From Pectinophora gossypiella (lineage: Eukaryota; Arthropoda; Insecta; Lepidoptera; Gelechiidae): a stretch of 64,000 bases of DNA. Below, piece after piece: positions 1 to 10,436 of this stretch (position 1 is its first letter; every line of letters starts with the position of its first letter). Below the pieces are notes generated by a model. That model worked only from the letters and a program-made list of their open reading frames with translations. It searched no databases and was not told where the DNA came from. The DNA lies in assembly GCF_024362695.1 (NCBI RefSeq), contig NC_065406.1:11718001-11782000 (forward strand), in the 5' to 3' direction. Both the position numbers and the translations under genes were made by a program.

Positions 1-2854
1 GCAATTATCAAAAATATCTGTTTTGTTTCTATTTATATTCCACATCCCTCTTCTCAGATATATAATGAGGTACATAATATTCTTTCCTCACTTCCTAAAC
101 CCTTTATAGTGTTAGGGGACTTCAATGCCCAGCATGTGTCGTGGGGAAGTTCTTTATCCAATACAAATGGTAACACTGTTTACAATATGTTGGACACACT
201 TAACCTTTGTATCCTTAATACTGGTTCACCTACCCGTCGCACCTCTCCTTCACAGGGAAAGAGTGCTCCAGACTTATCAATCTGCACCCCAAATCTTGCT
301 CCATATCTTTCTTGGGAAGCCCTTAAATACACTTTTGGAAGTGATCATTATAGTCTTATTATCACTCTGCCTTTTCAACACGAAACTGTTCGAAAACGGA
401 TTCGTTTGAAATATAGATTATTGAATGCCGACTGGAATACTTTTAAATCTCGAATGGAAAGTAAAATTTGTTGTTTCCCTCCTGTAACACCTGGAAATGA
501 AACCTCTTGTGCAGAGACATTTGCCGGAGCGTTTATAGAGATAGCTAATGAACTTTTTCCGATGAAAAAAGTAGGCTGTGGAATACCTTCTCCACCTTGG
601 TGGGACAGTGAATGTACAGAGGCTGCTAGAAAACGTAAAGAAGCTGAAAAGTTATATTTTGAATGTTCAACAGATGAAAACTTTAATAAAGTAACTGAAA
701 ATATCGAAGCTTGTAAAAAAATGTTTAAACAAAAAAAATTTGATGGATGGAGATCTTTTTGCCTATCAATTTGCCCAGATGTTAGCCCATCTGAAGTTTG
801 GGCGAATATAAGAAGATTCAGGGGTGCTTTCAAGGAATCCTCTCCTTCTGCTCTTCCTCAGAATTTGACCCATAAATTTATTGATACCCTAGCTCCTCCT
901 TATGTTTCAGAGTTTATAATGATTTCACCAGCTGTCGATGATCGTACTGGACTAAACAGCCCCTTTTCTCTCCATGAAATGAAAGGCGTCTTATCAAATG
1001 TGAAGGATTCAGCTCCTGGCGTTGATGGAATACCATATTCATTTGTAGCTAATCTAGGTGATGATGCTTTAGGTTATTTGCTTAACCTAATTAATAGTTT
1101 TATGCTATCTGGTAATATACCCCCTGCATGGAGAGTTCAAGAAGTGTTCCCTATTCTGAAACCTAATAAGGATCCTACCCTTGCTTCATCTTATCGTCCT
1201 ATTGCTCTGTCATCGGTCTTAATTAAAATTACTGAACATCTGGTTAAAAATAGATTAGAATGGTTTATGGAGAGCAAAGGTTTACTTAGTAGAAGTCAGT
1301 ACGGCTTCAGAAAAGGTAAAAGTACAATGGACAGTATAGCTATTTTTGTCACTGATATACGACTGGCATTCTCTTCTAACCAGTCCGTCGTAGCAGCTTT
1401 TCTGGACATTACTGCAGCTTACGACAATGTAGTTTTATCTATACTATATAAGAAATTATTGGCTTTTAATGTACCTTCCATGCTTTCTTCATTTATCATA
1501 AATATGCTCTCTGAGCGTTGTATTCAGTTTTTTACGGATGACGAGCATTTTTTGTCACGATTAGTCTGGAAAGGTCTCCCACAGGGGTCGGTACTCAGCC
1601 CTTTGTTGTATAATGTTTATAGTTCAGATCTAGAATCTTCCCTAGATGATAATGTGAGTATTCTTCAATATGCAGACGACCTCCTGTTGTACTGTTCTGA
1701 CAAATCTATTCAGAATGCCTCTTCAGCCTTATGTCGGTCTCTTGATTTGCTTAAGGTTTGGTTGGATTTAAATGGCCTAGATGTTTCTTCTCCTAAAAGC
1801 TCTGTAGTTGTGTTTACAAGACGATTAATGATCCCTCCTGTAACTGTTACATTTAATAATAATCCTATCCCAGTAAAAACTTCAGCAAAGTTCCTTGGCG
1901 TCATTCTTGACGATAAATTATCGGGTAAACATCATATCGAATACGTTACCGGTAAATGTGATCGTAATTTTAATATTCTTCGATGCCTTGCAGGAGTTTG
2001 GTGGGGTGCGCACCCTTATTCGCTTAAGTTATTATATAATGCATTAATCAGGAGCATAATAGACTATGGTACCTTCATTCTTGTGCCAGGTAGCGTAGAA
2101 TCTTTTCAGAACCTGGATTCCATTCAGTACAAATCTCTGAGATTGATTTGTGGTGCCATGAGATCCAGCCCAACTAACTGCTTACAAATAGAATGTTCCG
2201 ACCCTCCTTTGCATTTAAGGCGTCAATACTTATGTGATAAGTTTATATTTCGGTCTTTTCAACTTATCGACCACCCTCTTTACCAGAAACTTCAGTTACT
2301 GTTTGATCTTACACTTTCTTCCCCTTATTGGTCCCACAAACCTATCCCATGTCTTGTTAAAAGTTTTCAAAAGTTTATATATCTTCAAGCCCCCACTCAC
2401 AGACAGCCTGCACATCCTTTGTTTTGTGACGAATTTGAACCTTTAGTTCTATCCCCTGATGTATCCCTAAATTTGGGCTTTATTAGAAGTGATCCTAGTG
2501 TAAGTGCCATGTTCTGTCTTACAAAAGATTTACAATGGCCTCATGCTCATCATATATACACGGATGCATCAAAGCTCTCGTCATCAGGAAATGTTGGTGT
2601 GGGAGTGTACCATGCTCAGTATAATATAATTCAGAAAATTAAAATGCCACCAGATACGTCTGTTTTTACTGGGGAATGCTTAGGTCTTTTTAAAGCAATA
2701 GATTACATTATAACCATGAAACTTAAGAACACGGTAGTTTTTTCAGATGCTAGAAGCAGTCTTCAGGCTTTATTAAAATTTCCATTCAGAACTAAAATAA
2801 TATTTCCGATTATTATAGATATACGAAGGTCACTGTATAAATGTATTCGCCTAG
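1..2854 (+). mobile_element. Non-LTR retrotransposon ORF2, 5' part (endonuclease-RT-RNase H), split by a BEL insertion
   Basis: The reading frame is open from base 1, so the protein starts left of the window; the ATG at 109 is internal. It begins inside an APE-type endonuclease, with a GDFNAQH motif near residues 39-45 and a SDH motif near residue 115. It then runs into a non-LTR reverse transcriptase whose YADD catalytic box is at 1669-1680. RNase H begins near base 2545 with an IYTDAS motif. The frame then hits the inserted LTR at 2855. The rest of RNase H and the C-terminal zinc-knuckle-like tail resume at 9508 in the same phase. The endonuclease-RT-RNase H order points to the I/LOA/R1 side of the LINE tree rather than classic Jockey or RTE; I do not assign a clade. 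No stop codon precedes the break, so this copy was coding-competent over the visible part when it was hit. Confidence 0.88.
2850..2854. repeat. Target site duplication, left copy (CCTAG)
   Basis: Five bases directly before the left LTR, matched by CCTAG at 9503-9507 directly after the right LTR. A 5-bp duplication is the usual size for BEL/Pao integrase. Confidence 0.9.
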
Positions 2855-3323
2855 TGGTTTGGCCAAATATTATAAATTCCAAAGCTGTAAAAAGAAACAA
2901 AAAAAATATAATGCTCTTAAATCTAGTTAATAGGCAGTGGCTATTCCCATCCCTTTCGCACGTATGTGCGCATCTATTACCTGTCTCGCTCCTTACCCCT
3001 TTCTCACCGGAAGGCCGGAAGCGAAGAAAACAAAACCAGTTGCTAATTGACCGCGTCCGCGCACGTTTCGAGTTCCCCAAAAATATCGGGAAAACTACAT
3101 AATTTCAGTGAATAAAGAGCTACAGTGAAGTGATATTTGGTGTGTGGTGTTAGTGGAATAGGACTTCCACCTTTATTCCACGGGAGGCCTCCCCAATTTG
3201 GATTTTATCGTAAACACGAGGTGAGTCCTTTGAATCCTTTCCTCTTTCTGCCACTGCCTAATTACTTAGTAAAAATAAAACCAATTTCTATTAATAATTA
3301 ATCAAAACTCCAGCGCCTTAACA
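2855..3323 (+). repeat. 5' LTR of BEL/Pao element
   Basis: 469 bp, starts TGGTTTGG, ends CTTAACA. It contains an AATAAA at about 3109-3114 that may serve in polyadenylation, and a GTGAGT near 3219. Reading frames inside it are shadows repeated in both LTRs. Confidence 0.93.
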
Positions 3324-3327
3324 TAAT

Positions 3328-3345
3328 TGGTCCTTCGAGCCGGAT
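3328..3345 (+). promoter_or_regulatory. Primer-binding-like site
   Basis: TGGTCCTTCGAGCCGGAT starts four bases after the 5' LTR. TGG pairs with the CCA end of a tRNA and the rest looks like the complement of a T-arm. The tRNA was not identified. Confidence 0.7.
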
Positions 3346-3399
3346 TCTATAAGATTAATTTAGATTTCGGTGATAGTGTTTCCGCCACATTGTTCCAAA

Positions 3400-6300
3400 A
3401 TGCCGGACGAGGCGAAAATTTCCGATCTCCGCTTACAAAAAATACAAAATAAATTAAGCGCGATCTATGGCCGAATACAAACCATTCACGATTCAATGGC
3501 ACATATTGGCCAAGATGAGGTTAAAATAGATAATTTCTTAGCCGATTCCTTCACTGTAGATTTACTTCGGACTGACTTTAATAACGCGATTGAAGAACGT
3601 AATCAAATGCAAATATCATTGACGGACGGTCCTGTACCGAACTATAGTTCATTAATTGCGTTTGAACAGTTATACACGCGGATTAAATACAAAATTCATC
3701 AATTATCGCAAATGACTCAAAGTACGAGCCGCGTCGATGAGAGTAAATCCGTAGTGAAAAAACCTTCACGCAGATTGCCTACAATAGAATTATGTTCGTT
3801 TGACGGGAATAGCGACTCGTGGCCGATTTATTATGAAACTTTTAAAGTGTTAATACACGAAAACCCGGATCTTTCCGATGGGGAGAAAATTCACTATTTA
3901 ATGGGGACTTTGAAGGGCAAGGCTTTAGGTATTTGTGAAGGTGCTTTGCCTACCGCCGATAATTACCCTATAATATGGAAAGCATTGGTCGCTAAATACA
4001 ATGACAAGCGCGTACTGGCCGCTTCGTACTTGGATAAGTTATTTAATTTACCTAACTTGAAGGAATACACGCCCGCGCACATTGAGGAGTTCATAGATAA
4101 ATTCTCATCTATATATTCCGCATTGAAACAATTAAAACTCGATAATTTGGAGGATTTCTTGTTTATTTATATTGCGTGCAAAAAAGTCGGATTGGAAGTG
4201 GTAAAGGAATATGAACTTAAATGTCATACTAATAAGACCGCTCCAACGTGTACCGATTTCATTGTTTTTGTTCGGGAACACTCGCGTATCATGCAGCGCG
4301 CGCATTCAGTTACATTTTCTTCTTCAAGTACGAAAGCGGGCAGTACTCAGGTACGTAGACCCCCCACACAGTCATCGGCAGGATCCGCTACCCGTTCGAA
4401 TAGCGTTAAGACGTTTGTTAATGTGTCTGAGCAATCTAAGTGCCCGTCATGTGGACGGAGTGATCATTCTGATTTGACAAAATGTCAAAAGTTCCTTTTG
4501 ATGACTCCTAATGAGCGATACAAAATAGTAAAGGCTAATAAATCATGTGTAAATTGCTTGAGTCACCTTCACACGATTTTAAAATGTGATAATTCATGTC
4601 GTTGCTCTGAATGTGGCAAAAGTCACCACAGTTTACTTCATTTTAATAAAACATCTATTGTTGCTAACGTAACGGAAACGACCCACACAACTCCGGCTCC
4701 CGAGTTCGGCCCTGTGACGATGTGTGCACTCGACGCGTGCGAGCTTGACCGAAGCGATACCCGCCCGCGCGACCGCCCGCGCCCCCGGAATAGTGAGAAT
4801 ACATCCTGCGTCCTTCTCGGTACTATTCAATGTTCCGTAAGAAATGACGACGGAAGATTGTTTACGTTACGCGCGCTATTAGATAGTGGTTCGCAACGCG
4901 ATTTGATTACAACTGAATGTTGTAAGCGTTTGAATTTAAAATTGTATGAACCGCAGACTAAATATATCTCGGGTGTAGGTGACATACCTAATCTTATTGA
5001 AGGTGTTACCTGTCTAGATATTCAATCTCGCTTTGATGAGTCGGTCAGGTTAAATATTAAGCCGTTAGTGGTAGATTGTATCACGAGCGAATTACCAACC
5101 GCTAAGATAGACGTCGCGCGCTTAAATTACTTAAATAATCTTGATCTCGCGGACAGTGACTATTTCACTCCCGCTAAAATAGACCTGATTCTAGGCTCGG
5201 TTGTATTCTCCCGTATTCTGGGGCAAAATAGGGTCTCCCGCGCCGATGATGAGCCCGTCGCGATTGAAACCTCATTAGGTTACGTAATAATTGGTCGGGC
5301 CCCCACTGAAGAAATCGTTCAAAATGCCGCTCGCGCGCTTTGTTGTACTGTGGATGAGCCATTCGAAACTCGCATGAATCGTTTTTTCGAATTAGAGGAA
5401 GTGCCTAATGCACCTAATATACTCACGATGGAAGAGCAAAAATGCGAAAATTATTATTGCGATACTACACGCCGCGATAGTAACGGGCGTTATATTGTTT
5501 CGCTGCCTTTCCGTGAAGACCCGTCTGTCCTTGGTATCTCGATGCCGACAGCTGAGCGTAGGTATTTGGCATTAGAACGGAAGTTATCATTAAATAATAC
5601 TGTTAAACAGGAATATGATAACGTATTTGTGGAATACTTACAGAAAAATTATATCCAACCGGTTGGTACTGTCGCGGAGGTTAATTCCGGTAATAATCAG
5701 TACGTTATACCCCACCACGGCGTAGTGCGCACAGATAAGAGTACTACCAAATTACGAGTAGTGCTAAATGCTAGTAATCCTACTACGTCAGGAAAGTCGT
5801 TAAATGACGTTTTATATACGGGCCCTAACCTGCAAAACGATTTATTTCAGATATTACTTAAATTTCGCTTGCACGCCATCGCGTTAAGTGCCGATATCCG
5901 TCAAATGTATTTGCGCATTTTAGTCGACAACGACGACAGGCGCTTCCAGCGTTTATTATATCGGTTTGATCCCAATGAGCCCATTACCGTGTTCGAAATG
6001 ACACGTGTTCCCTTCGGGTTATGCTGTAGTCCTTATTTGGCAATACGCACAGTGCGTCGACTCGCCGAGGATGAACTTGAGCGCTTTCCCGCGGCTGCAG
6101 CTGTCGCTAAGGCGGACATTTATATGGACGACTTAGCCACTAGCTGTTCCTCAGTAGCTGAGGGCGTTGAACTCTCGAATCAGCTGATCGACTTGTTTGC
6201 GGCTGGAGGGTTCGACTTGGTCAAGTTTTCGAGTAACTCACCCGAGGTACTAGAGAGCATCCCGGTCTCGCATCGCGTCTCGGAGGCGGTCGAGTTCAGT

Positions 6301-8676
6301 CCGGAGAGTCAGCTCAAAATTCTAGGACTCCATTGGGTACCGGCCGATGACGTCTTCACGTTCAGTGTTAATACGGAGCCGCGCGTGTGCACCAAGCGCA
6401 ATATTCTATCCACTATTGCTCGATTATGGGACTTGGTAGGATTGGTGGCGCCGGTTATACTGCTCGCTAAATTAATTTTAAAATCACTGTGGCAAGCCAA
6501 TGTCGATTGGGATGAGACTCCACCCCCGAAGATTATGTCTTTATGGCAACAGTTTGAAGCCGAATTACCGTTTCTCGAGTCTGTTAGATTACCTCGGCAC
6601 GTAGGTGTTAATGATGGTGCCATAGTATCCGTGCTAGGTTTTGCTGACGCCTCGGAAAATGCCTACGGAGGCGTAGTGTACTTACATGTCTATTTCCCGG
6701 ATACGAATCGTACAGCAGTTAATCTAGTGTGCGCGAAATCCAAGGTGGCACCGTCTAAAACTGTCATTACCCTCGCTAGGATGGAGTTGTGTGCGAACGT
6801 CATATTGGCAAAATTAATGCGTGTAGTTATTGATACTTACTCTTCACGCTGTAAGATTGATAATATATTTGCGTTTACTGATAGTACCGTGGCGCTCGCG
6901 TGGATTCACTCGTCCCCCACGCGTTGGCATACTTTCGTGGCGAATAGAGTAGCACAAATTCACGACAAGTTAGATCCCTGTTGCTTTCATCACATACCGG
7001 GGAAAGATAACCCCGCTGATTGCCTGTCGAGAGGTTTAACCCCTGCGCAATTGGTCGTGCATCCATTGTGGTTCGCAGGGCCGCAGTTTTGTTATTTATC
7101 ACTCGCTGAATGGCCGGTTCACCCCTTCGATCCCGCGTCTGTCGAAGAAGCACCTGAAATGAAACCTAATGTATTAGTCACTACCGCACCATTAGACTGT
7201 CACACGTCGCCTCGTGTCTTCGGCGAACTCGCAGCACGCGTCTCTTCATGGCCCAAGTTACTGCGGATTGTGGTGTATGTTCTCCGCTTCGTTAAGAAGT
7301 TGCCGAATAAGTTTGAAGTATCTCATTTAGAGCAAGCTGAATTGACAGTGTTAAGAGACCTTCAATCGGCACACTTTCGCAATGACATAGTTAGTGCTCA
7401 GTCGGGAGACAAAATGACACCTGCGCTTATGAAGCTTAATGCTTTCCTTGAAGATAGAGTATTGCGTGTCGGCGGGAGACTTACTAATGCGGATCTGAAC
7501 TATAATAGTCAGCATCCAATAATGCTCCCTCGCAAAGATCGCATTGTTGATCTTATCATTGATCATTATCACCGGAAATACTTGCACGCTGGTCCCCAGT
7601 TGCTTATGTCTTTATTAAGGCAAAAATACTGGATTCTAGCTGCGCGAAATATAGTGCGTAAACGTGTGCAACAGTGTAATGTCCGTTTCAAAGTGAAACC
7701 GCGAAACGATCACCCCTTGATGGCAAGTTTGCCGGCCTGTAGGGTACAGGAAGCGAAAGCATTCTGTCACACCGGAGTGGATTACGCCGGACCATTGCAG
7801 GTTTTGCCGTTTCGTCGTCGTGGTGTGCGCAGCCAGAAGGCTTATATTTGCTTATTTATATGCCTTGTTACTAAGGCAGTACATATTGAATTGTCTCCTG
7901 ACCTGAGCACTGACTGCTTCATGAATGCGTTTAAACGTTTTTTGTCTCGCCGTGGCCCGGTCTCGGTAATGTATTCAGATTGTGGCACCAATTTTATTGG
8001 CGCGAAAACACACCTTAATGAAGATTTTTCATTGCTCGAATCGGAGGAATATAAGGATAAATTTGCCAATGAGTTGCGCGAACATCGCATTGAATGGAAG
8101 TTTAATCCAGCGTCGGCACCTCACTTCGGAGGGCTATGGGAGAGTAATGTCAAAAGCGTTAAATCTCACTTAGCCAGAGTAGTTGGCAATCAGTTGCTTA
8201 CCTTCGAGGAAATGACGACTTTACTCGTCCAAATCGAAGCGATTCTAAACTCTCGTCCTCTAACCGTGTTAAGTAGTGATCCTGCCGAACCGTTGGCTTT
8301 AACTCCATCACATTTTTTGGTAATGACTCCATTAAAGTCACTCCCGGTGGAAGACTTGTCAAATCAGAAGGTCACTCTGCTCCAAAGGAAACGTATAGTT
8401 GACTGTATGGTTCAATCCTTTTGGAAAAGGTGGAAGATTGAATATCTTAACACCTTACAAGTTCGTAATAAATGGTTGAAACCTGGAAAACCTATTCAAA
8501 CGGGTACCGTAGTGCTTCTTAAGTCTGACAATAGTGCTCCGTTGGATTGGCCTCTAGGCGTTATTAAACAAACGTTTCCCGGAAAAGATGGCATAGTCAG
8601 AGTTGTGGATGTCCAGACTAAATCTGGAATCTATCGTCGACCAACTGTGAAGGTTTTTCCACTCCCTAATCAATAA
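3400..8676 (+). CDS. BEL/Pao gag-pol polyprotein (retrotransposon)
   Basis: Encodes about 1758 residues from the ATG at 3400 (context CCAAAATGC). The frame is open a little upstream from a GTG at 3370, but ATG is the expected eukaryotic start. Domains in order: gag-like DUF1759 region (about residues 125-270); Cys/His knuckles (about 348-414); aspartic protease with LLDSGS near residue 494; Pao-type reverse transcriptase with YMDD near residue 908; RNase H with FADAS near 1081-1085; integrase zinc domain near 1389-1430; DDE core (VDYAGP, YSDCGTNF, GGLWES); and the short C-terminal domain usual in BEL. The frame is unbroken to TAA at 8674-8676. One oddity: the second Cys of the integrase HHCC domain is Arg (CNVR, codon 7684-7686), which may disable this copy. 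It replicates by reverse transcription in virus-like particles and integrates into the host genome. Confidence 0.93.
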   Translation: MPDEAKISDLRLQKIQNKLSAIYGRIQTIHDSMAHIGQDEVKIDNFLADSFTVDLLRTDFNNAIEERNQMQISLTDGPVPNYSSLIAFEQLYTRIKYKIHQLSQMTQSTSRVDESKSVVKKPSRRLPTIELCSFDGNSDSWPIYYETFKVLIHENPDLSDGEKIHYLMGTLKGKALGICEGALPTADNYPIIWKALVAKYNDKRVLAASYLDKLFNLPNLKEYTPAHIEEFIDKFSSIYSALKQLKLDNLEDFLFIYIACKKVGLEVVKEYELKCHTNKTAPTCTDFIVFVREHSRIMQRAHSVTFSSSSTKAGSTQVRRPPTQSSAGSATRSNSVKTFVNVSEQSKCPSCGRSDHSDLTKCQKFLLMTPNERYKIVKANKSCVNCLSHLHTILKCDNSCRCSECGKSHHSLLHFNKTSIVANVTETTHTTPAPEFGPVTMCALDACELDRSDTRPRDRPRPRNSENTSCVLLGTIQCSVRNDDGRLFTLRALLDSGSQRDLITTECCKRLNLKLYEPQTKYISGVGDIPNLIEGVTCLDIQSRFDESVRLNIKPLVVDCITSELPTAKIDVARLNYLNNLDLADSDYFTPAKIDLILGSVVFSRILGQNRVSRADDEPVAIETSLGYVIIGRAPTEEIVQNAARALCCTVDEPFETRMNRFFELEEVPNAPNILTMEEQKCENYYCDTTRRDSNGRYIVSLPFREDPSVLGISMPTAERRYLALERKLSLNNTVKQEYDNVFVEYLQKNYIQPVGTVAEVNSGNNQYVIPHHGVVRTDKSTTKLRVVLNASNPTTSGKSLNDVLYTGPNLQNDLFQILLKFRLHAIALSADIRQMYLRILVDNDDRRFQRLLYRFDPNEPITVFEMTRVPFGLCCSPYLAIRTVRRLAEDELERFPAAAAVAKADIYMDDLATSCSSVAEGVELSNQLIDLFAAGGFDLVKFSSNSPEVLESIPVSHRVSEAVEFSPESQLKILGLHWVPADDVFTFSVNTEPRVCTKRNILSTIARLWDLVGLVAPVILLAKLILKSLWQANVDWDETPPPKIMSLWQQFEAELPFLESVRLPRHVGVNDGAIVSVLGFADASENAYGGVVYLHVYFPDTNRTAVNLVCAKSKVAPSKTVITLARMELCANVILAKLMRVVIDTYSSRCKIDNIFAFTDSTVALAWIHSSPTRWHTFVANRVAQIHDKLDPCCFHHIPGKDNPADCLSRGLTPAQLVVHPLWFAGPQFCYLSLAEWPVHPFDPASVEEAPEMKPNVLVTTAPLDCHTSPRVFGELAARVSSWPKLLRIVVYVLRFVKKLPNKFEVSHLEQAELTVLRDLQSAHFRNDIVSAQSGDKMTPALMKLNAFLEDRVLRVGGRLTNADLNYNSQHPIMLPRKDRIVDLIIDHYHRKYLHAGPQLLMSLLRQKYWILAARNIVRKRVQQCNVRFKVKPRNDHPLMASLPACRVQEAKAFCHTGVDYAGPLQVLPFRRRGVRSQKAYICLFICLVTKAVHIELSPDLSTDCFMNAFKRFLSRRGPVSVMYSDCGTNFIGAKTHLNEDFSLLESEEYKDKFANELREHRIEWKFNPASAPHFGGLWESNVKSVKSHLARVVGNQLLTFEEMTTLLVQIEAILNSRPLTVLSSDPAEPLALTPSHFLVMTPLKSLPVEDLSNQKVTLLQRKRIVDCMVQSFWKRWKIEYLNTLQVRNKWLKPGKPIQTGTVVLLKSDNSAPLDWPLGVIKQTFPGKDGIVRVVDVQTKSGIYRRPTVKVFPLPNQ

Positions 8677-9033
8677 TTTTATACAGTCCGCTTAATTATT
8701 CTTAGAAGTAAATAAAATAATATTATCTTCATTAGTATCAATAAACTCTAATTATACATCTTTGATAAAAATAAAATAAATTTAACTAATATAAACTGTA
8801 AAGTAAACAATAGTTCAATACCTAACTTAAAACCCGTATTAAAGACAACAAGTTCATTTTATAAATTATGAATAAACAATAAAATAAATAATTGTTAAAT
8901 TAGGACAAAATATAATTTAAATTAAACTACTTCAAATAGCTTAATAAGTAATAACTCACTAAAAAATAAACTTGCAAATTAGGTAATTTTGGGGGTTTTA
9001 TTGAAGGACTTTGTCCTGTCAACCCGGGGGGCA
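8677..9033 (+). other. 3' untranslated region of BEL/Pao element
   Basis: AT-rich, no long frame; it ends with the G-rich tract before the LTR. Nothing else recognised. Confidence 0.7.
9024..9033 (+). promoter_or_regulatory. Polypurine-tract-like G-run before 3' LTR
   Basis: CCGGGGGGCA sits directly before the right LTR, where plus-strand DNA priming takes place in LTR elements. A second G-run lies at about 8989-8995. Confidence 0.5.
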
Positions 9034-9502
9034 TGGTTTGGCCAAATATTATAAATTCCAAAGCTGTAAAAAGAAACAAAAAAAATATAATGCTCTTAAA
9101 TCTAGTTAATAGGCAGTGGCTATTCCCATCCCTTTCGCACGTATGTGCGCATCTATTACCTGTCTCGCTCCTTACCCCTTTCTCACCGGAAGGCCGGAAG
9201 CGAAGAAAACAAAACCAGTTGCTAATTGACCGCGTCCGCGCACGTTTCGAGTTCCCCAAAAATATCGGGAAAACTACATAATTTCAGTGAATAAAGAGCT
9301 ACAGTGAAGTGATATTTGGTGTGTGGTGTTAGTGGAATAGGACTTCCACCTTTATTCCACGGGAGGCCTCCCCAATTTGGATTTTATCGTAAACACGAGG
9401 TGAGTCCTTTGAATCCTTTCCTCTTTCTGCCACTGCCTAATTACTTAGTAAAAATAAAACCAATTTCTATTAATAATTAATCAAAACTCCAGCGCCTTAA
9501 CA
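9034..9502 (+). repeat. 3' LTR of BEL/Pao element
   Basis: 469 bp, no difference from the 5' LTR seen by eye. It abuts the CCTAG target duplication on its right. Confidence 0.93.
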
Positions 9503-9507
9503 CCTAG
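9503..9507. repeat. Target site duplication, right copy (CCTAG)
   Basis: Pairs with 2850-2854. Removing one copy and the element leaves the LINE reading frame in phase. Confidence 0.9.
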
Positions 9508-10280
9508 GGTATTCAGTTTCTTTTTGTTGGATCCCTGGACACAGCAAAATACCTGGCAATATCAAAGCCGACCTTCTTGCTAAAGAGGCTGTGGATAGTG
9601 GTGACTTATTTACATATAAAAACTACACCCATGATTTAGTTAATTTACCTAGCTTATATCTTCATGAATATTGGGGGGATGAATGGGCAGTGAGTTCTCA
9701 GACCAAAGGTAAATTTTATTCATCAATTCAACCAATTATTTTAAGCAAGCCTTGGTTCTTCCGGGTTAAAGTTGGCAAGAGAGCAACGTCCTGCCTCATA
9801 CGTATGAGGCTCGGTCATACATGCTGTGCCTCTTTCCTTGCAAAGATTGGCGTTATATCAAGTGGCGACTGTGAATGTGGTTTGGATACTGGTCATGTTA
9901 ACCACATTTTTCTGGCTTGCCCTCTACATGACAACTCCCTTCTTTTTAAAAATCTTTTATTACAAAAAGTCCCTCTTCCTACATCTATTTCGGTCCTACT
10001 TGCTTCTAATGATCCTCAAATATATAAGTTGTTAGCCACATTTATTCAAGTAAATAATATAAAATTATAGTTAAATATATGTTTATTTTATACCTATTTA
10101 TATGTGTAAGTATATTGATATTCCTTACCTTACCTTATGATCCTTTATTTCAAAATTTCGTTCCTATCCAAATTCCTATCTCCATAAACGTTTCCTAAGT
10201 CTTTATCCTCTACATTCAAATCTACATTTAATGGCAAATATGCAAGTCGCATGACGCCAAAGAGAGAAAAAAAAAAAAAA
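9508..10280 (+). mobile_element. Non-LTR retrotransposon, 3' part (end of ORF2, 3' UTR, poly-A)
   Basis: This is the continuation of the element interrupted at 2854. The first codons give the end of RNase H (WIPGHS and ADLLAKEA motifs), then about 160 residues with a Cys/His cluster (CECGLDTGHVNHIFLAC near 9870-9920), as is usual at the C-terminus of LINE ORF2 proteins. The stop is TAG at 10068-10070. About 195 bases of AT-rich 3' UTR follow, ending in an A-run near 10267-10280, which I take as the poly-A tail and element end. The frame is kept across the inserted BEL element. The 5' end is outside the window, so its own target duplication cannot be checked. Confidence 0.85.
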
Positions 10281-10436
10281 TAGGACTTAAATCAAATAAG
10301 ATATTTTCTATAATATATACACAAGTACTTTTTATTTTATGTTATTTGGAAGTCGTTTTTGTGAGTGAATAGGTGATGCAATGTAATTGTTTGGGGTACT
10401 TTTGTTTCGGATACGCCTTTGTAATTGCCGTGGTGC
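10281..10436 (+). promoter_or_regulatory. Upstream region of acid phosphatase
   Basis: Short AT-rich stretch between the LINE poly-A and the first coding exon. The LINE/BEL nest thus ends only about 150 bases before this gene's first ATG. No TATA box or initiator stands out. Confidence 0.35.

Larger units (their letters stand above)
2855..9502 (+). mobile_element. Complete BEL/Pao LTR retrotransposon
   Basis: Two 469-bp direct repeats (2855-3323 and 9034-9502) start TG and end CA and look identical by eye. They are flanked by the 5-bp direct repeat CCTAG (2850-2854 and 9503-9507), the target duplication. A TGG-starting primer-binding-like site lies 4 bases inside the left LTR, and a G-rich tract just precedes the right LTR. 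Between them is one long frame with gag, protease, reverse transcriptase, RNase H and integrase in the BEL/Pao order. Identical LTRs and an unbroken frame indicate a recent insertion. No envelope-like frame is present. Confidence 0.95.

Noticed and set aside
2763..3080. Minus-strand frame in the 5' LTR, repeated at 8927-9259
   Set aside because: Lies within the LTRs, duplicated only because the LTRs are; no family match and the plus strand explains the region.
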